This document shows positions 1-9,328 of a DNA stretch of 64,000 nucleotides, piece after piece (positions within the stretch are counted from its first letter, which is position 1; each line of letters starts with the position of its first letter). Source of the DNA: Lyophyllum atratum (Eukaryota; Basidiomycota; Agaricomycetes; Agaricales; Lyophyllaceae); the NCBI GenBank assembly GCA_014905825.1, contig JACGCN010000001.1, forward strand, positions 1,178,001 to 1,242,000, read 5' to 3'. Position numbers and translations under genes: made by a program. The notes beneath the pieces are model-generated. The model saw nothing but the letters and a program-made list of their open reading frames with translations, was not told where the DNA came from and did no database searches.

Positions 1-75
1 TTGTCATTCCCTGACGGACCCCCTCAAAAATTGCAACCCCAGAATCAGAGGAAGCTTCCAAGTAGCATTATGTGA
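1..75 (+). CDS. Possible 3' end of an upstream gene (partial)
   Basis: The window opens in a frame that stays open for 24 codons and stops with TGA at 73-75. The peptide is rich in Pro, Gln and basic residues and ends KLPSSIM. It could be the C-terminal tail of a plus-strand gene whose body lies to the left. No domain can be recognised in so short a piece, and chance is a real alternative. Confidence 0.25.
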   Translation: MSFPDGPPQKLQPQNQRKLPSSIM

Positions 76-371
76 TTGTAGTGTGTACAATAGAACTGTC
101 TACTGACGATAGCACAAGTTCCCCCACAGTGTGGCTCATTTTTTAGAGTCCCGATGTATCTTTGGCGCGTTTCCAGACGCTTCCCTGGAAGTAGGGACTT
201 ACGCAAGAAGGCCGGCATCATATTCGTTCTTCCCGCCGAGACAAAAATATTACCATGCACGAATATCGTACACAGGCTCACTCTTATCGGAGGGGAAAAA
301 TACATCCGCATCAGCATGCGTGAATAAGCACTACAAAGTTACACTACAAGGTGTCTAAAATTATCTACGTA

Positions 372-2232
372 TCACAACTCCTCATGCCATGTCTGTTTCT
401 TATTCTTCTTCGCCTGCGCTTGTTCCTTCTCCGTCCTTTTATCCCCTTTGTTATTTTTTCCCGCCACAGGTTTGTCAGATTTAGGTTTAATATCGTACCC
501 AGCCCCGCGTAGCGCCTCCGTAAGCTTTGCCACCGCATCCTGTTGGCCGTCCGTCAAGTCAATCTCTTCCACGATCTCAAATACCACGCCATCCTTGTCG
601 GAGAAATCTTCCAGCGCCACCTTCTTTGCATCCCCGCCACCTATGATCGCCTCGAGCGTCTTGCGCAGTAACTCACTGTAGGTCTTATCCTTAACCTCCA
701 GACCGTCCACCTTGACGTGTGCCTCCATCTTGGGAACAGGTGCAGGCATAATCGGCTTGCGCCGCAGGACCTTGACGTGGTCCTCCCGGTCAGGAACGCG
801 GGCGTGTGCCTCCGCGGTACCAGCAGGGGGTTCCGTGTCGACGATCTCGCGGCATCGGATCTGGTGCTCCTCCCCTGTGTCGTGACGGGACTTGAAGCCG
901 GGCTCGCTACAAAGTCGCGGGGTATTTATGACCAGGACATAGGAGCAGGTCTTGGCTTCCTTGACGAAGAGAATTGTGTCCGTCATAGTCATCGAACAGT
1001 GGAACTGATTCAAAGAAAAATCAGACCACAACACTTGAGGCCAAGGTAAGATGACCCTACCTGAATCTCGGTTTCGCGCCTTCTTCCCGTCTTGTCGCAC
1101 AAGGTCCCATCACTCCATCGTTGGACAAGATAGCGGGACCCAGCAGTGCGCGCAAGCTCGAGGTTCGCTGCTTGCGCGTTCTGCTCGGCGACCGATAAGT
1201 CCGCACCCGGTTTCGGTGCCTTCCCCAACGAGTAGGCCTCCCACTGAGGTGCATGTTAATTGATTCGAAATCATGGAATCGAATGAGGACTAACATCGGT
1301 GTCTTCTTGTGGTGGTCTGTGTCCACCTGGTAGGAATAATTAATTAGTCAAATCAATCAAAACGACCCTTTGCGGTCCAGAACGTAGAAACATCCATCCA
1401 ATGATATCGAGCCCATTGAGTTTTGAAACGAGGGATGGGAAGTGAATGGGAGCGATCGAGATGTGGTCCGGAAGAGGGCTCGCATTCGGTGGATGTGGAA
1501 GAGAAAAGACCTCCGCTCCATAGAAAGAACCGCGCCAAGGGAAGAAGGGTGGAAAGAAATACTACCTGCAGAGTTGGACGCTTCCTTGAATTGCCGGATT
1601 TCTTCATCGTGACAGTACGAATAAGTAAACCAGCCTTGCCGATGCTTTAAACGTAAGGTTCAGTACCCGAGTTTGATATTCGAAACGAGAAAGGGACGCA
1701 CGTAAAGGCATGTTCCAGACAACGGCTGCAGGAGAGACCAGCTTCGTGAAGGGGTCGATTCAAAGTCAGATGTATCATCGTCGGGTACTGGAGGGACATT
1801 GTCCGCCGGTTTGGGTATTAGGCAGAGATAAGAATCGTTTGGGCCCATTTTCATTTTCTCCAGAGTATAGTTAGTTGCGGAAGGTGTAAATGATGGCTAG
1901 AAGCGTAGAGGTCAATATATGGGAAGTCATGAGTGCGGCGTGGTCGTCACTTGAGAGTGAGAGATGCCGTCATGGACATCGCCGCTGTCGATTTCCTTTG
2001 GAGATGCAGGGGTGTGCAGGTGGTCGGACCATGGCTGATCTAGAAACTCGAGCTCGCCTCCACGAAGACCGTCTGTGAGCCAGCGTTCGGCGGTTTGGTT
2101 GAGGAGAGGGAGTCCGTTGAGGAAGGCCACACGGAACTTGGGGAAGGCATACGTGTCCTCGGGTAGTGAGTGAAGGAGGCGGGCGGCGCGTGCAGGGGCG
2201 GCGAGGGCGGCGGCGAGGAGGAGGAGGTGCAT
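372..2232 (-). CDS. YOS9: Yos9 / OS-9-like ER lectin
   Basis: ER-lumen lectin that reads trimmed N-glycans on misfolded glycoproteins and hands them to the Hrd1 ERAD complex. Six exons on the minus strand (1951-2232, 1702-1857, 1566-1644, 1295-1326, 1061-1243, 372-1004) join in frame to 454 residues with no repair. The chosen ATG (2232) gives a short hydrophobic signal peptide (MHLLLLAAALAAPARA), followed by the family's LPEDTYAFPKFRVAFLNGLP segment. The MRH lectin domain runs from GTCLYHRQGWFTYSYC through GRRRETEIQFHC to the TCSYVLVINTPRLC motif, which includes conserved Gln, Arg and Glu sugar-binding positions. The protein ends in HEEL, a likely variant of the HDEL/KDEL retention signal. 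The tail before it is Lys-rich. It diverges from the AT-hook gene. Confidence 0.93.
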
Positions 2233-2914
2233 GGGTGTAGCGTTCCACGTCTTCGACACGTCGAGTCGAGTAGTGACCGTTCGACCTCCGCGGCTGGGTC
2301 GGTCCTTCCAAATCGGGCGGTTCGGGGTGCGGATGGGACGCCGGGGCCGGGCCTTGAACCCGTTGGGTGCTGTTTCTCTCTCAGCCTGTCCTCCTGGATC
2401 GGCGGCTGGGAAAATTAAATCCTGGGCACTTGTATTTCTCCGGGCGGGAAAAATCGAGGGTACAAGGGAGGCCCAGGGGGTTCTCGCCTGTGATGTGAAA
2501 ATGGGGCTGTCGTGTTGAATATCCATGTGCTTGCGTCCTTGCCCATTTCCATCATTTCTGTGCTCTGCAACGACGTGAGTCCTCCCCTCCAAATTCGGTT
2601 TTCTCCCGTTTACAGGACATCTTTATTCGCATTACGTGAGGAGGACCCCCCAAAATCAGGGGTAAACCTCGACCAACAGAAAGATTGCTCTACGATAATA
2701 GTAATACCTCTCGATTGGCTCACAAATGCACGCGAGGGAAACAATTCATTTTCGAATTCTTCTATATTCGGCACTCGATTTGTTCATTAAAGCCGGGCCC
2801 ACGCTGCCTTTCCCCCACTTTCTCTCTTCTCCTTGAGCCAGTACCATCCTAGCGCGCGAAGCTGCTCCCCTTCCCCGCCCTAGCCTCTCCGCACAATCGC
2901 GCGCTTAGGCCCAG
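2233..2914. promoter_or_regulatory. Divergent intergenic region, YOS9 / AT-hook gene
   Basis: About 680 bp between two divergent start codons, so it must hold both promoters. The right half, just upstream of 2915, is pyrimidine-rich (runs of CTTTC and CCTTCCCCGCCC), as is common for core promoters of basidiomycete housekeeping genes. No further gene is seen. Confidence 0.4.
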
Positions 2915-3507
2915 ATGTCATCCTCTCCCCGCGATGCCCAGGAGGAGAGCGAAGAGAAACAAAACCATGACGAGCTCGATGAGCAGCCTGGCGGTGATAC
3001 TGAAGGCGGTGAGCAACTACGTTCTTTCGTCGTCCATATACTATCCGAATCATGCCGCACTATCCGATGATTTTTGCTGATCTTTTCGTCCTTCTGCTAT
3101 ACTCTTTACAGAAGCCGCGCCTAAAGATGGTGAAGCTCCCCCGAGGCGAGGTCGAGGACGGCCTAAGGGGAGCAAGAATAAGCGGCCAGGGGTTGCGTCT
3201 TCCCCCGCCGCGGCTGGATCTTCGACGGCGGTAACACCTAGGAAAAGGGGACGCCCGCCAAAGGTGAGTTACCTATCTATTATATTTCTCGTGTATTTCC
3301 ATCCCCTAAGCAGTCCCTTGATCGATCTTTCCGCAGGAGAAGAAAGTTGATGCAGATGCGGACGTCGAACCACCTGCCAAACGGAAACGGGGACGCCCTC
3401 CGAAAAATCCTAAGCCTGACGCTGCAGACAGCGCAGCGAGTGGCGACGCCACCAATCCCCCCGCGAAAAAGAAAAGGGGCAGACCGTCGAAGAAGGCAGC
3501 GGAATAG
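2915..3507 (+). CDS. Small AT-hook (HMGA-like) DNA-binding protein
   Basis: Three exons (2915-3008, 3112-3263, 3337-3507) with clean GT-AG junctions give 138 residues. The N-terminal ~30 residues are acidic (MSSSPRDAQEESEEK). The rest carries four AT-hook cores, each with the R-G-R-P palm that inserts in the minor groove of AT-rich DNA: GRGRPKGSK, RKRGRPPK, KRKRGRPPK and KKKRGRPSKK. They are joined by Ala/Pro/Lys-rich linkers. No other domain is present, so it resembles metazoan HMGA proteins in architecture. The role is probably architectural chromatin binding in the nucleus; no target can be named. The exons are short, which explains why it is easily missed. Confidence 0.85.
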
Positions 3508-3978
3508 TCCAACCGCACCTCTGTTATCTTGCTTGTGCTTTCTACGTTGCTTTTCCATTCAGGCCGGTGCTTTCTCTTGGTTTTCTTCAGCTTGGGTCCA
3601 TCGCTTCCTACAGTTTATGACCGATACGCATCGCTTCTCTATACGATTTCACGCACTATAGCACTATCGAACTCTTCAGCTTTTGCTATCTAACCACCGT
3701 CGCTTGCTTATTTATGTTGTACACCAATATACTATTGTCATTGCTTTCGTAGCATAAACGCGAACCCGATCAATCGACTTCGTGTGAGCCTCATGCTAGG
3801 TCTGTGATAGTCGACGCACATGCACAACAGGTTTTCCCCGCTGTTGTTACGGGTATGAGAAAAAACTTAATTTCGTCCCGCGATCTTGAGACCCCATTTC
3901 TATTAGTCTGGACTTACAGCATGTGGCCAGAAGATAGGGACGACCATTCTGGGTTATAAGGTTTGACGTTCGGTTCGT
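3508..3978. other. Convergent intergenic region
   Basis: 470 bp between the stop of the AT-hook gene and the stop of the kynurenine monooxygenase gene. It should contain the two 3' UTRs. No coding segment or structured RNA was recognised. Confidence 0.4.
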
Positions 3979-5883
3979 TCAACGTCTGACTTGTATACAA
4001 AGTGCCAACGCCATCCATATTATCCACATCCCCGCCACACCAATTAACGTCATTATTGTCCAACCTAGCCCCTCTATAATCTTAGCTTGTCCCACAGCTC
4101 TTTTCTTGGCAGTGGCATAGCTGATGTCAGGGCGGAAGGTGACCATTGTGTACAAGGGAAGCCAGCCGGAAGGGTTGCCTGGGGGGTAAGGAACACGAGA
4201 CAGGAGCGGCCCGAGGGAAGATAGGGAAATATATGATCTAGGACTTAGCGAATAAAGAAGGTTGTCTAATGTTTTCCTAAATAGATAGCTTGGTGTGGTA
4301 ACAGCGTGTCGCATTTCGACGCTAGGAGCGCGTCAGCGCCGGAGAGCGGAGAAGGAAGCGAGCCACGCACTAATTATCCATAGCCATGTCACATATGGCG
4401 ATCAGGTCCTCGTACCGGCTCTCAGAATAACAGTCAAGAGCGCGCATCAGGCTTGGATCAACATTATTTGGTGATCCAACCTTGAACAATCGCGTTGTAG
4501 GTTTGACTCCCTCCTGAAGGAGCAGAGTCATTAGAATCCGGACATCTTCCAGGCCGCAGTTCAAGCCTTGTCCGTAGAATGGAACCATGGAGTGGGCGGC
4601 ATCGCCAATGATGATCACCCGGTCCTTGTAATGATAAGGTCTGGACTATATAAAATAAAATAATGGTCACATTCGATGTCGTGAGCAGTTAACGGCTAAT
4701 TTTACCTTGGTGCAGATCAAGGCACTCCGGGGATTGCGTGTAAAATCGCTGACAAGTGTTTTCTCGCCAATCATGAGCAAAGCATCGGGAAAGTATGTTC
4801 TAAACCAATTTATGATGGACTCGGGGCTATTGAGGCAATCAAGGTCTAAGCTGGGCGCAAATAGGGTGCAAGTAAACGTTTTATCCTGTCCGTCAAAGAT
4901 CAAGTTCATAAATGGAACAATGGAATGGAGAAGGGTCAACGCACTTTGTTGGGTAGCGCTATCAGCATGAAAGAATGGCGCGGCCAGATATGAAGATGAT
5001 TTGGATCAAGGAGAAACGTCGATTTGCCGTCACTATCTCGGCCTGCCGGCATTTTTAATTCTATGTATTCATGTTTGATGTATTCCTGCTGGTAATCCAT
5101 TCTAATGGTTCCAAAGTGATGGGACAAGGGGTCATTGATGAGAAAAAAAACCGAGCGTGAACGACACTTGAAAAGAAGTTGGCTCACCTGACAACTCTCA
5201 TCATCTGCCGTCGAATGACTGAATAGCTTCCGTCTGCGCCAATACAAAAGTCGAAGTCGACAGAGAATTCCTCCTGTGGAGTCCAGATTTCGCAGGGTAA
5301 CGGTCTTCAGGTCAAAGTCGGCGGCCACGACTTTGTGCTTGAAGAATATACGGATATTCTCCGACGCAGAAGCTTCTTCCAATAGCTCTTCATTAAGGAG
5401 CGCCCGGTCGATGGAATTGATACACTATTTGGCACAGGTACCAGAAGTTAAGGTTGATGTATGCAAGACGAAAGTCAACAACTACTCACCTGTCCATCTC
5501 TGTCATAAAGCTGGCTGTCAAGGTCACCCTTTAAACTATGTATCATACGCCCGCGCATGGGAATGACTGTCTGCATAAATCGCTGCGTAAGCGCAGGATC
5601 GACGGCTTCGAGAGCGGCTATTCCACGGTGCGACATGGCCAGGTTAATGGACCGCTGCTGGCTTGCAGCCTTGGACGACTGGAAGTCGCATGTCTGGGTC
5701 GGAAAGTGTGTTAATAAGCGACTTCAAACAAAACTCAAGCGACTCACCGGGACGCCCCTCGTACAGATCGACCTTCCAGCCTTGCTTGGCAAAGGCCATC
5801 GCAGCGAGGCATCCTACTGGACCAGCCCCAACTACGACGACCTTTCTAGGGAGGGACGACATAGGGAGATGGGTTTCGGACAA
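3979..5883 (-). CDS. BNA4: Kynurenine 3-monooxygenase
   Basis: FAD enzyme of the outer mitochondrial membrane that hydroxylates L-kynurenine to 3-hydroxykynurenine with NADPH and O2. Seven exons: 5748-5883, 5490-5693, 5188-5424, 4945-5101, 4706-4885, 4371-4645, 3979-4321. Seen: N-terminal Rossmann motif [10 protein letters not shown], the [14 protein letters not shown] segment, [15 protein letters not shown], the FAD-binding [18 protein letters not shown], and a C-terminal membrane helix ([18 protein letters not shown]). Two exons each need one base removed to keep family sequence in frame. One is near 5676-5682 (between DMRLP and SSKAAS), the other near 5271-5283 (before EEFSVDFDF). After that the product is 509 residues, normal for the family. 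The rest is intact, so sequencing error is likelier than a pseudogene. It diverges from kynureninase. Confidence 0.92.
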
Positions 5884-6053
5884 ACCTGGATGATCAGCAA
5901 TAATTTCATACAGGGTCGCCCCGATGACTCCGATCTAATTCAGGATCAGCGATGTGATCTAATCTAATCGAGGTTACGGATCTTGTGGCTGAACTTGGCG
6001 GTTCATGTCAGTCAAGTAAGCCGTTTCCTCTCTTCCCCTTCACACTCTCACCA
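5884..6053. promoter_or_regulatory. Bidirectional promoter of the BNA4 / BNA5 pair
   Basis: Only 170 bp separate the start codons of kynurenine monooxygenase (minus) and kynureninase (plus). Both promoters must lie in, or overlap, this stretch, which suggests co-regulation. The part next to the kynureninase start is C/T-rich. No specific operator was identified. Confidence 0.6.
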
Positions 6054-7772
6054 ATGGCCCCCTCCAGCCTCCCTGATTCTCCTTTGAGCGATGAATTTAT
6101 TATTCCCACCAACAAGGACATCCAGGCCAAGCTTCGATCTGATGGGGGTAAGTGGCCGCGGTCATGCCATGTGCATCCAGGAATTCTTGGGTTCTTATGC
6201 TACAAGTCTAGACAGCAAGATCACCTATCTCTGCGGTAACTCTCTCGGACTTCCATCCAAGCGATCGACTACGCTGGTTCAAGAGGAGTTAAATGTATGG
6301 GCCACCCGGTGAGTATTTTATCCATCGTCCTGTTACCTGAGTCCGCTGACTCGCCTGGTGCAGCGCTGTAGTCGGTCACTTCTCCCATCCCCATGGGAGA
6401 CCCTGGACCAAATTCACTGATGAGCTTAACCCGCTCATGGCAGAGCTCGTAGGTAAGCACACAGGGTTATCGTGGCTAGCGGGGCTTATAATATGTGCAA
6501 CAGGGGCTAAGGAGAAGGAAGTCGCTTGTATGGGCACGCTGACGAACAATCTGCATCTCATGATGGATTCCTTTTACAAGCCAACGGCTGAACGCTACAA
6601 GATCCTATGCGAAGCCAGAGCCTTTCCCTCGGATCAGGTCAGTTGTTTCTGTGCTTTCGTCCTCGCGAATGAAATATGTTAATACGAAATCCATGGCAGT
6701 ATGCGTTCGTATCACAAGTGAGAGCCCATGGTCTAGATCCTGCGAAGACTATCCTCGAGGTTTCGCCCCGAGAAGGCGAACATACTCTTCGAGAAGAAGA
6801 TATTCTAGGAAATAATCGAAAATGAAGGCTCCTCGATTGCGCTCGTTATCTTTAGTGGAGTCCAATATTACACCGGTCAATGGTTCCCCATGGAAATTAT
6901 CACACGCAAAGCTAAAGAACAGGTATGAGAGCTTGAAAACCCCTTTACGTTTCCTGAAAGCGCTTCATTTCGGGTCATATTCACGAGATGGCTGATGCAT
7001 GATTTTTTAGGGATGCATCTGTGGATGGGATCTCGCACACGCTGTTGGAAACGTACCCATATCCCTGCATGACTGGGACGTGGATTTCGCTGTCTGGTGC
7101 ACATATAAATACCTCAACTCGAGCCCTGGTGGTATCGCTGGTCTGTACATGCACGAGAAATGGAACGATACTCAACGCCCCAAGTGCGTCCTATTTACTG
7201 CCAATATTTTAGTGGACTTACTCACTTATCGCCGTGCAGGTTCGCGGGCTGGTGGGGTCACGAGCTATCCACGCGATTTGCTATGCCGCCGAAATTTTCG
7301 CCGATTGTGGGCGCCCAGGGTTTCCAGCAATCGAACCCCTGTATTATCGCCCTGGCTTCTCTTCTAGGGTCCCTTCAGGTCTTCAAGCAGGCAGGCATGA
7401 TGGGCCCGATCAGAGAAAGATCGTTACTACTGACTGGTACACTCGAGAAACTTCTCGTGAAATCCAAGCATTTTGTGCCCCTCAGCGAGGTCCGCCAACT
7501 ATACCCGCAACCCTGGCAGCGGCAAGCCAGGCTTTACGATCATCACGCCCACCGATCCGTCACAGCGTGGCGCGCAGCTATCCTTACTGTTCTTGCCAGT
7601 TGGGTCTGGGGTAATGCAAAAGATATTTACTGCGCTGTCCGATAACGGCGTCATTGGAGATGAGAGGGAACCGGATGTGATCCGGCTGGCAGCCGTCCCG
7701 CTATATAATACTATGCATGACTGCGAGCAAGCTGTGCACTATCTGGAGGAGGCGTTTAAATCTATCGAATGA
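6054..7772 (+). CDS. BNA5: Kynureninase
   Basis: PLP enzyme that cleaves 3-hydroxykynurenine to 3-hydroxyanthranilate and alanine, the step after BNA4. Seven exons: 6054-6147, 6212-6308, 6364-6452, 6504-6637, 6700-6922, 7011-7183, 7240-7772. Seen: YLCGNSLGL near the N-terminus, [25 protein letters not shown], the Asp/His cofactor segment [13 protein letters not shown], and the PLP lysine in [14 protein letters not shown], followed by [11 protein letters not shown]. Two places need one base removed: near 6804-6811 (DIL to EIIENEG) and near 7505-7516 (before [10 protein letters not shown]). The corrected length is 446 residues, typical of the family. The apparent shift between exons 1 and 2 disappears if the acceptor at 6210-6211 is used. 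Confidence 0.93.
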
Positions 7773-7843
7773 GCTGGGGAAGTCGCATGTATATAGGTGA
7801 TACATGGAATTTGTTGTAAATTGTTGTAAATGGTATTGGTATC

Positions 7844-8727
7844 TCAAGGGGCGTCGCTATCAAGGATGAAATCCTTCACGATGGCCACAAACTCGAATCC
7901 TAGCAGAATATCGTTGTGCTCGTCAACCAACTGATCCGTGTTGCGATACACTCGTGTAGATGCATCCCCCCCGTGTATTTCGCAGAGATGACGGTAGATC
8001 GCCTCGCTCTGCGACAAGTTGACAAGCGTATCTCCTTTAGAGTGGACGATCAGCCACTTAATGTGGGTATCAATCAATGGGAATGCGGTTGTCGAGAACG
8101 GAGCGTAGGACTCGCGTCGACCAAAGGTGGGACCTACAAACCAGTCGCGATATTGTGGGAACGATGTGAGAAGTAGATCGAGGTCGTAGATGCCTTCCGA
8201 CATGACGATCTTCTGGACGGCTTGGACGAGTGATGAAGGGGGCGTCAGGGTCGGGGTTATCGAGGACGAGTCCAAGAATATGGAGGTCAGCATGTGGGCG
8301 CTGCAGCTGTGGCCCATGAGGTAGAGACGATTTGGATCATAGAGGGGACCGACAGCAGGAGGTCCTTGCCAAGTGATGAGAAAGGTCAATGCCTGTAGAG
8401 CATCCTCGGCGTGGCCTGGGTGGCGAAAATGGTCATCGTCCGGGGGATCGCGGGGGGTGAGGCGATAGTTGGGGACGGCGACAGGAAAGCCGGTGGCGGC
8501 GGCGAGGTTGCGGGCGAGTTTCTTGTGATCACCCTTGTCCTCACTGTGTGGTGTGAGCGGGGACGGGGAGGGGTTGAGGGAAGGGCTCACGCTCGCCATG
8601 CACCGCCATGGAAGAAGACGATGAGTGGGGAGAGGGTGCTGGGCACAGCATCGCCCGGCAAGTGGACATCAATCTGCCGCAGCAGGTCGGTGGTGGAGGC
8701 ACTGTAAGGGATGTCCACGAACTCCAT
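7844..8727 (-). CDS. BNA7: Kynurenine formamidase (alpha/beta hydrolase)
   Basis: Hydrolyses N-formylkynurenine to kynurenine and formate, the step before BNA4. Two exons (8591-8727, 7844-8543) join in frame to 278 residues with no repair. Seen: the oxyanion-hole motif FFHGGAWR, the family segment EDKGDHKKLARNLAAATG, the nucleophile elbow GHSCSAHM, an Asp in HSKGDTLVN, and the catalytic His in VDEHNDI. The start is the first ATG of the frame (MEFVDIPYSA). It converges on kynureninase with 71 bp between stop codons, which makes three consecutive kynurenine-pathway genes. Confidence 0.88.
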
Positions 8728-8791
8728 GCAAGGCAAATGGGTCACCAGGCTGGCAGACGTAATCGCTGCATGATGTCATCATCCGCCTTGC

Positions 8792-8798
8792 ATAAATA
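8792..8798 (+). promoter_or_regulatory. Possible TATA element of PMP3
   Basis: ATAAATA lies 39 bp before the PMP3 start codon, with a pyrimidine-rich leader in between. The call rests on position and sequence only. Confidence 0.35.
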
Positions 8799-8836
8799 GC
8801 AGCCGCAATCAGCCCTCAGACAAGAATCTCCCACTC

Positions 8837-9220
8837 ATGGCTTTCACGACCTCTGACATCTGCAAAGTCCGTTTCATTTCTTCCAATCTATGTCCCCACT
8901 CACCGTCCTCCCTTCAGATCCTCCTCGCCATCTTCATCCCGCCTCTCGGTGTCTTCCTTGAGCGTGGCTGTGGTGCCGATTTCGTACGTCCTTCACTCCC
9001 AATTCATCCCACCTCGTGCTCATAGTTCGTCTGCTCCAGTTGATAAACATCCTTTTGACCATCTTGGGTTACATGTAAGCCCTTCTCTTCTATTCCACTA
9101 CTCTTCAACTCATTCATTCATGCAGTCCCGGAATCATCCATGGTATGATGAATAAACGTCGTATTTTTCTTTCACATGCTAACGACCCCTGCAGCTCTGT
9201 ACATCATATTGAAGTACTAG
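8837..9220 (+). CDS. PMP3: Pmp3 plasma-membrane proteolipid
   Basis: Very small hydrophobic membrane protein of the UPF0057/Pmp3 family, linked in yeast to membrane potential and salt tolerance. Five tiny exons (8837-8866, 8918-8983, 9040-9074, 9126-9142, 9195-9220) join to 57 residues: MAFTTSDICK, then ILLAIFIPPLGVFLERGCG, then ADFLINILLTILGYIPGIIH, then ALYIILKY. Both transmembrane helices and the conserved PPLGVF and GCG segments are present. All junctions are GT-AG with introns of 50-56 nt and no correction is needed. No single exon is long enough to be found as an ORF. Confidence 0.95.
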
Positions 9221-9328
9221 AAACACTTCTAATTATCTTATGATATTCTGTACACCGAACGTTCACGACGATTAGATACCCAGACATGTTTTATTACGTC
9301 CTGTCATAATTACATTACTTTGATTGTT

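Noticed and set aside
6141..6212. Apparent frame break between kynureninase exons 1 and 2
   Set aside because: Using the acceptor at 6210-6211 instead of an earlier AG gives [14 protein letters not shown] in frame with a normal-length intron, so no sequence error is needed.
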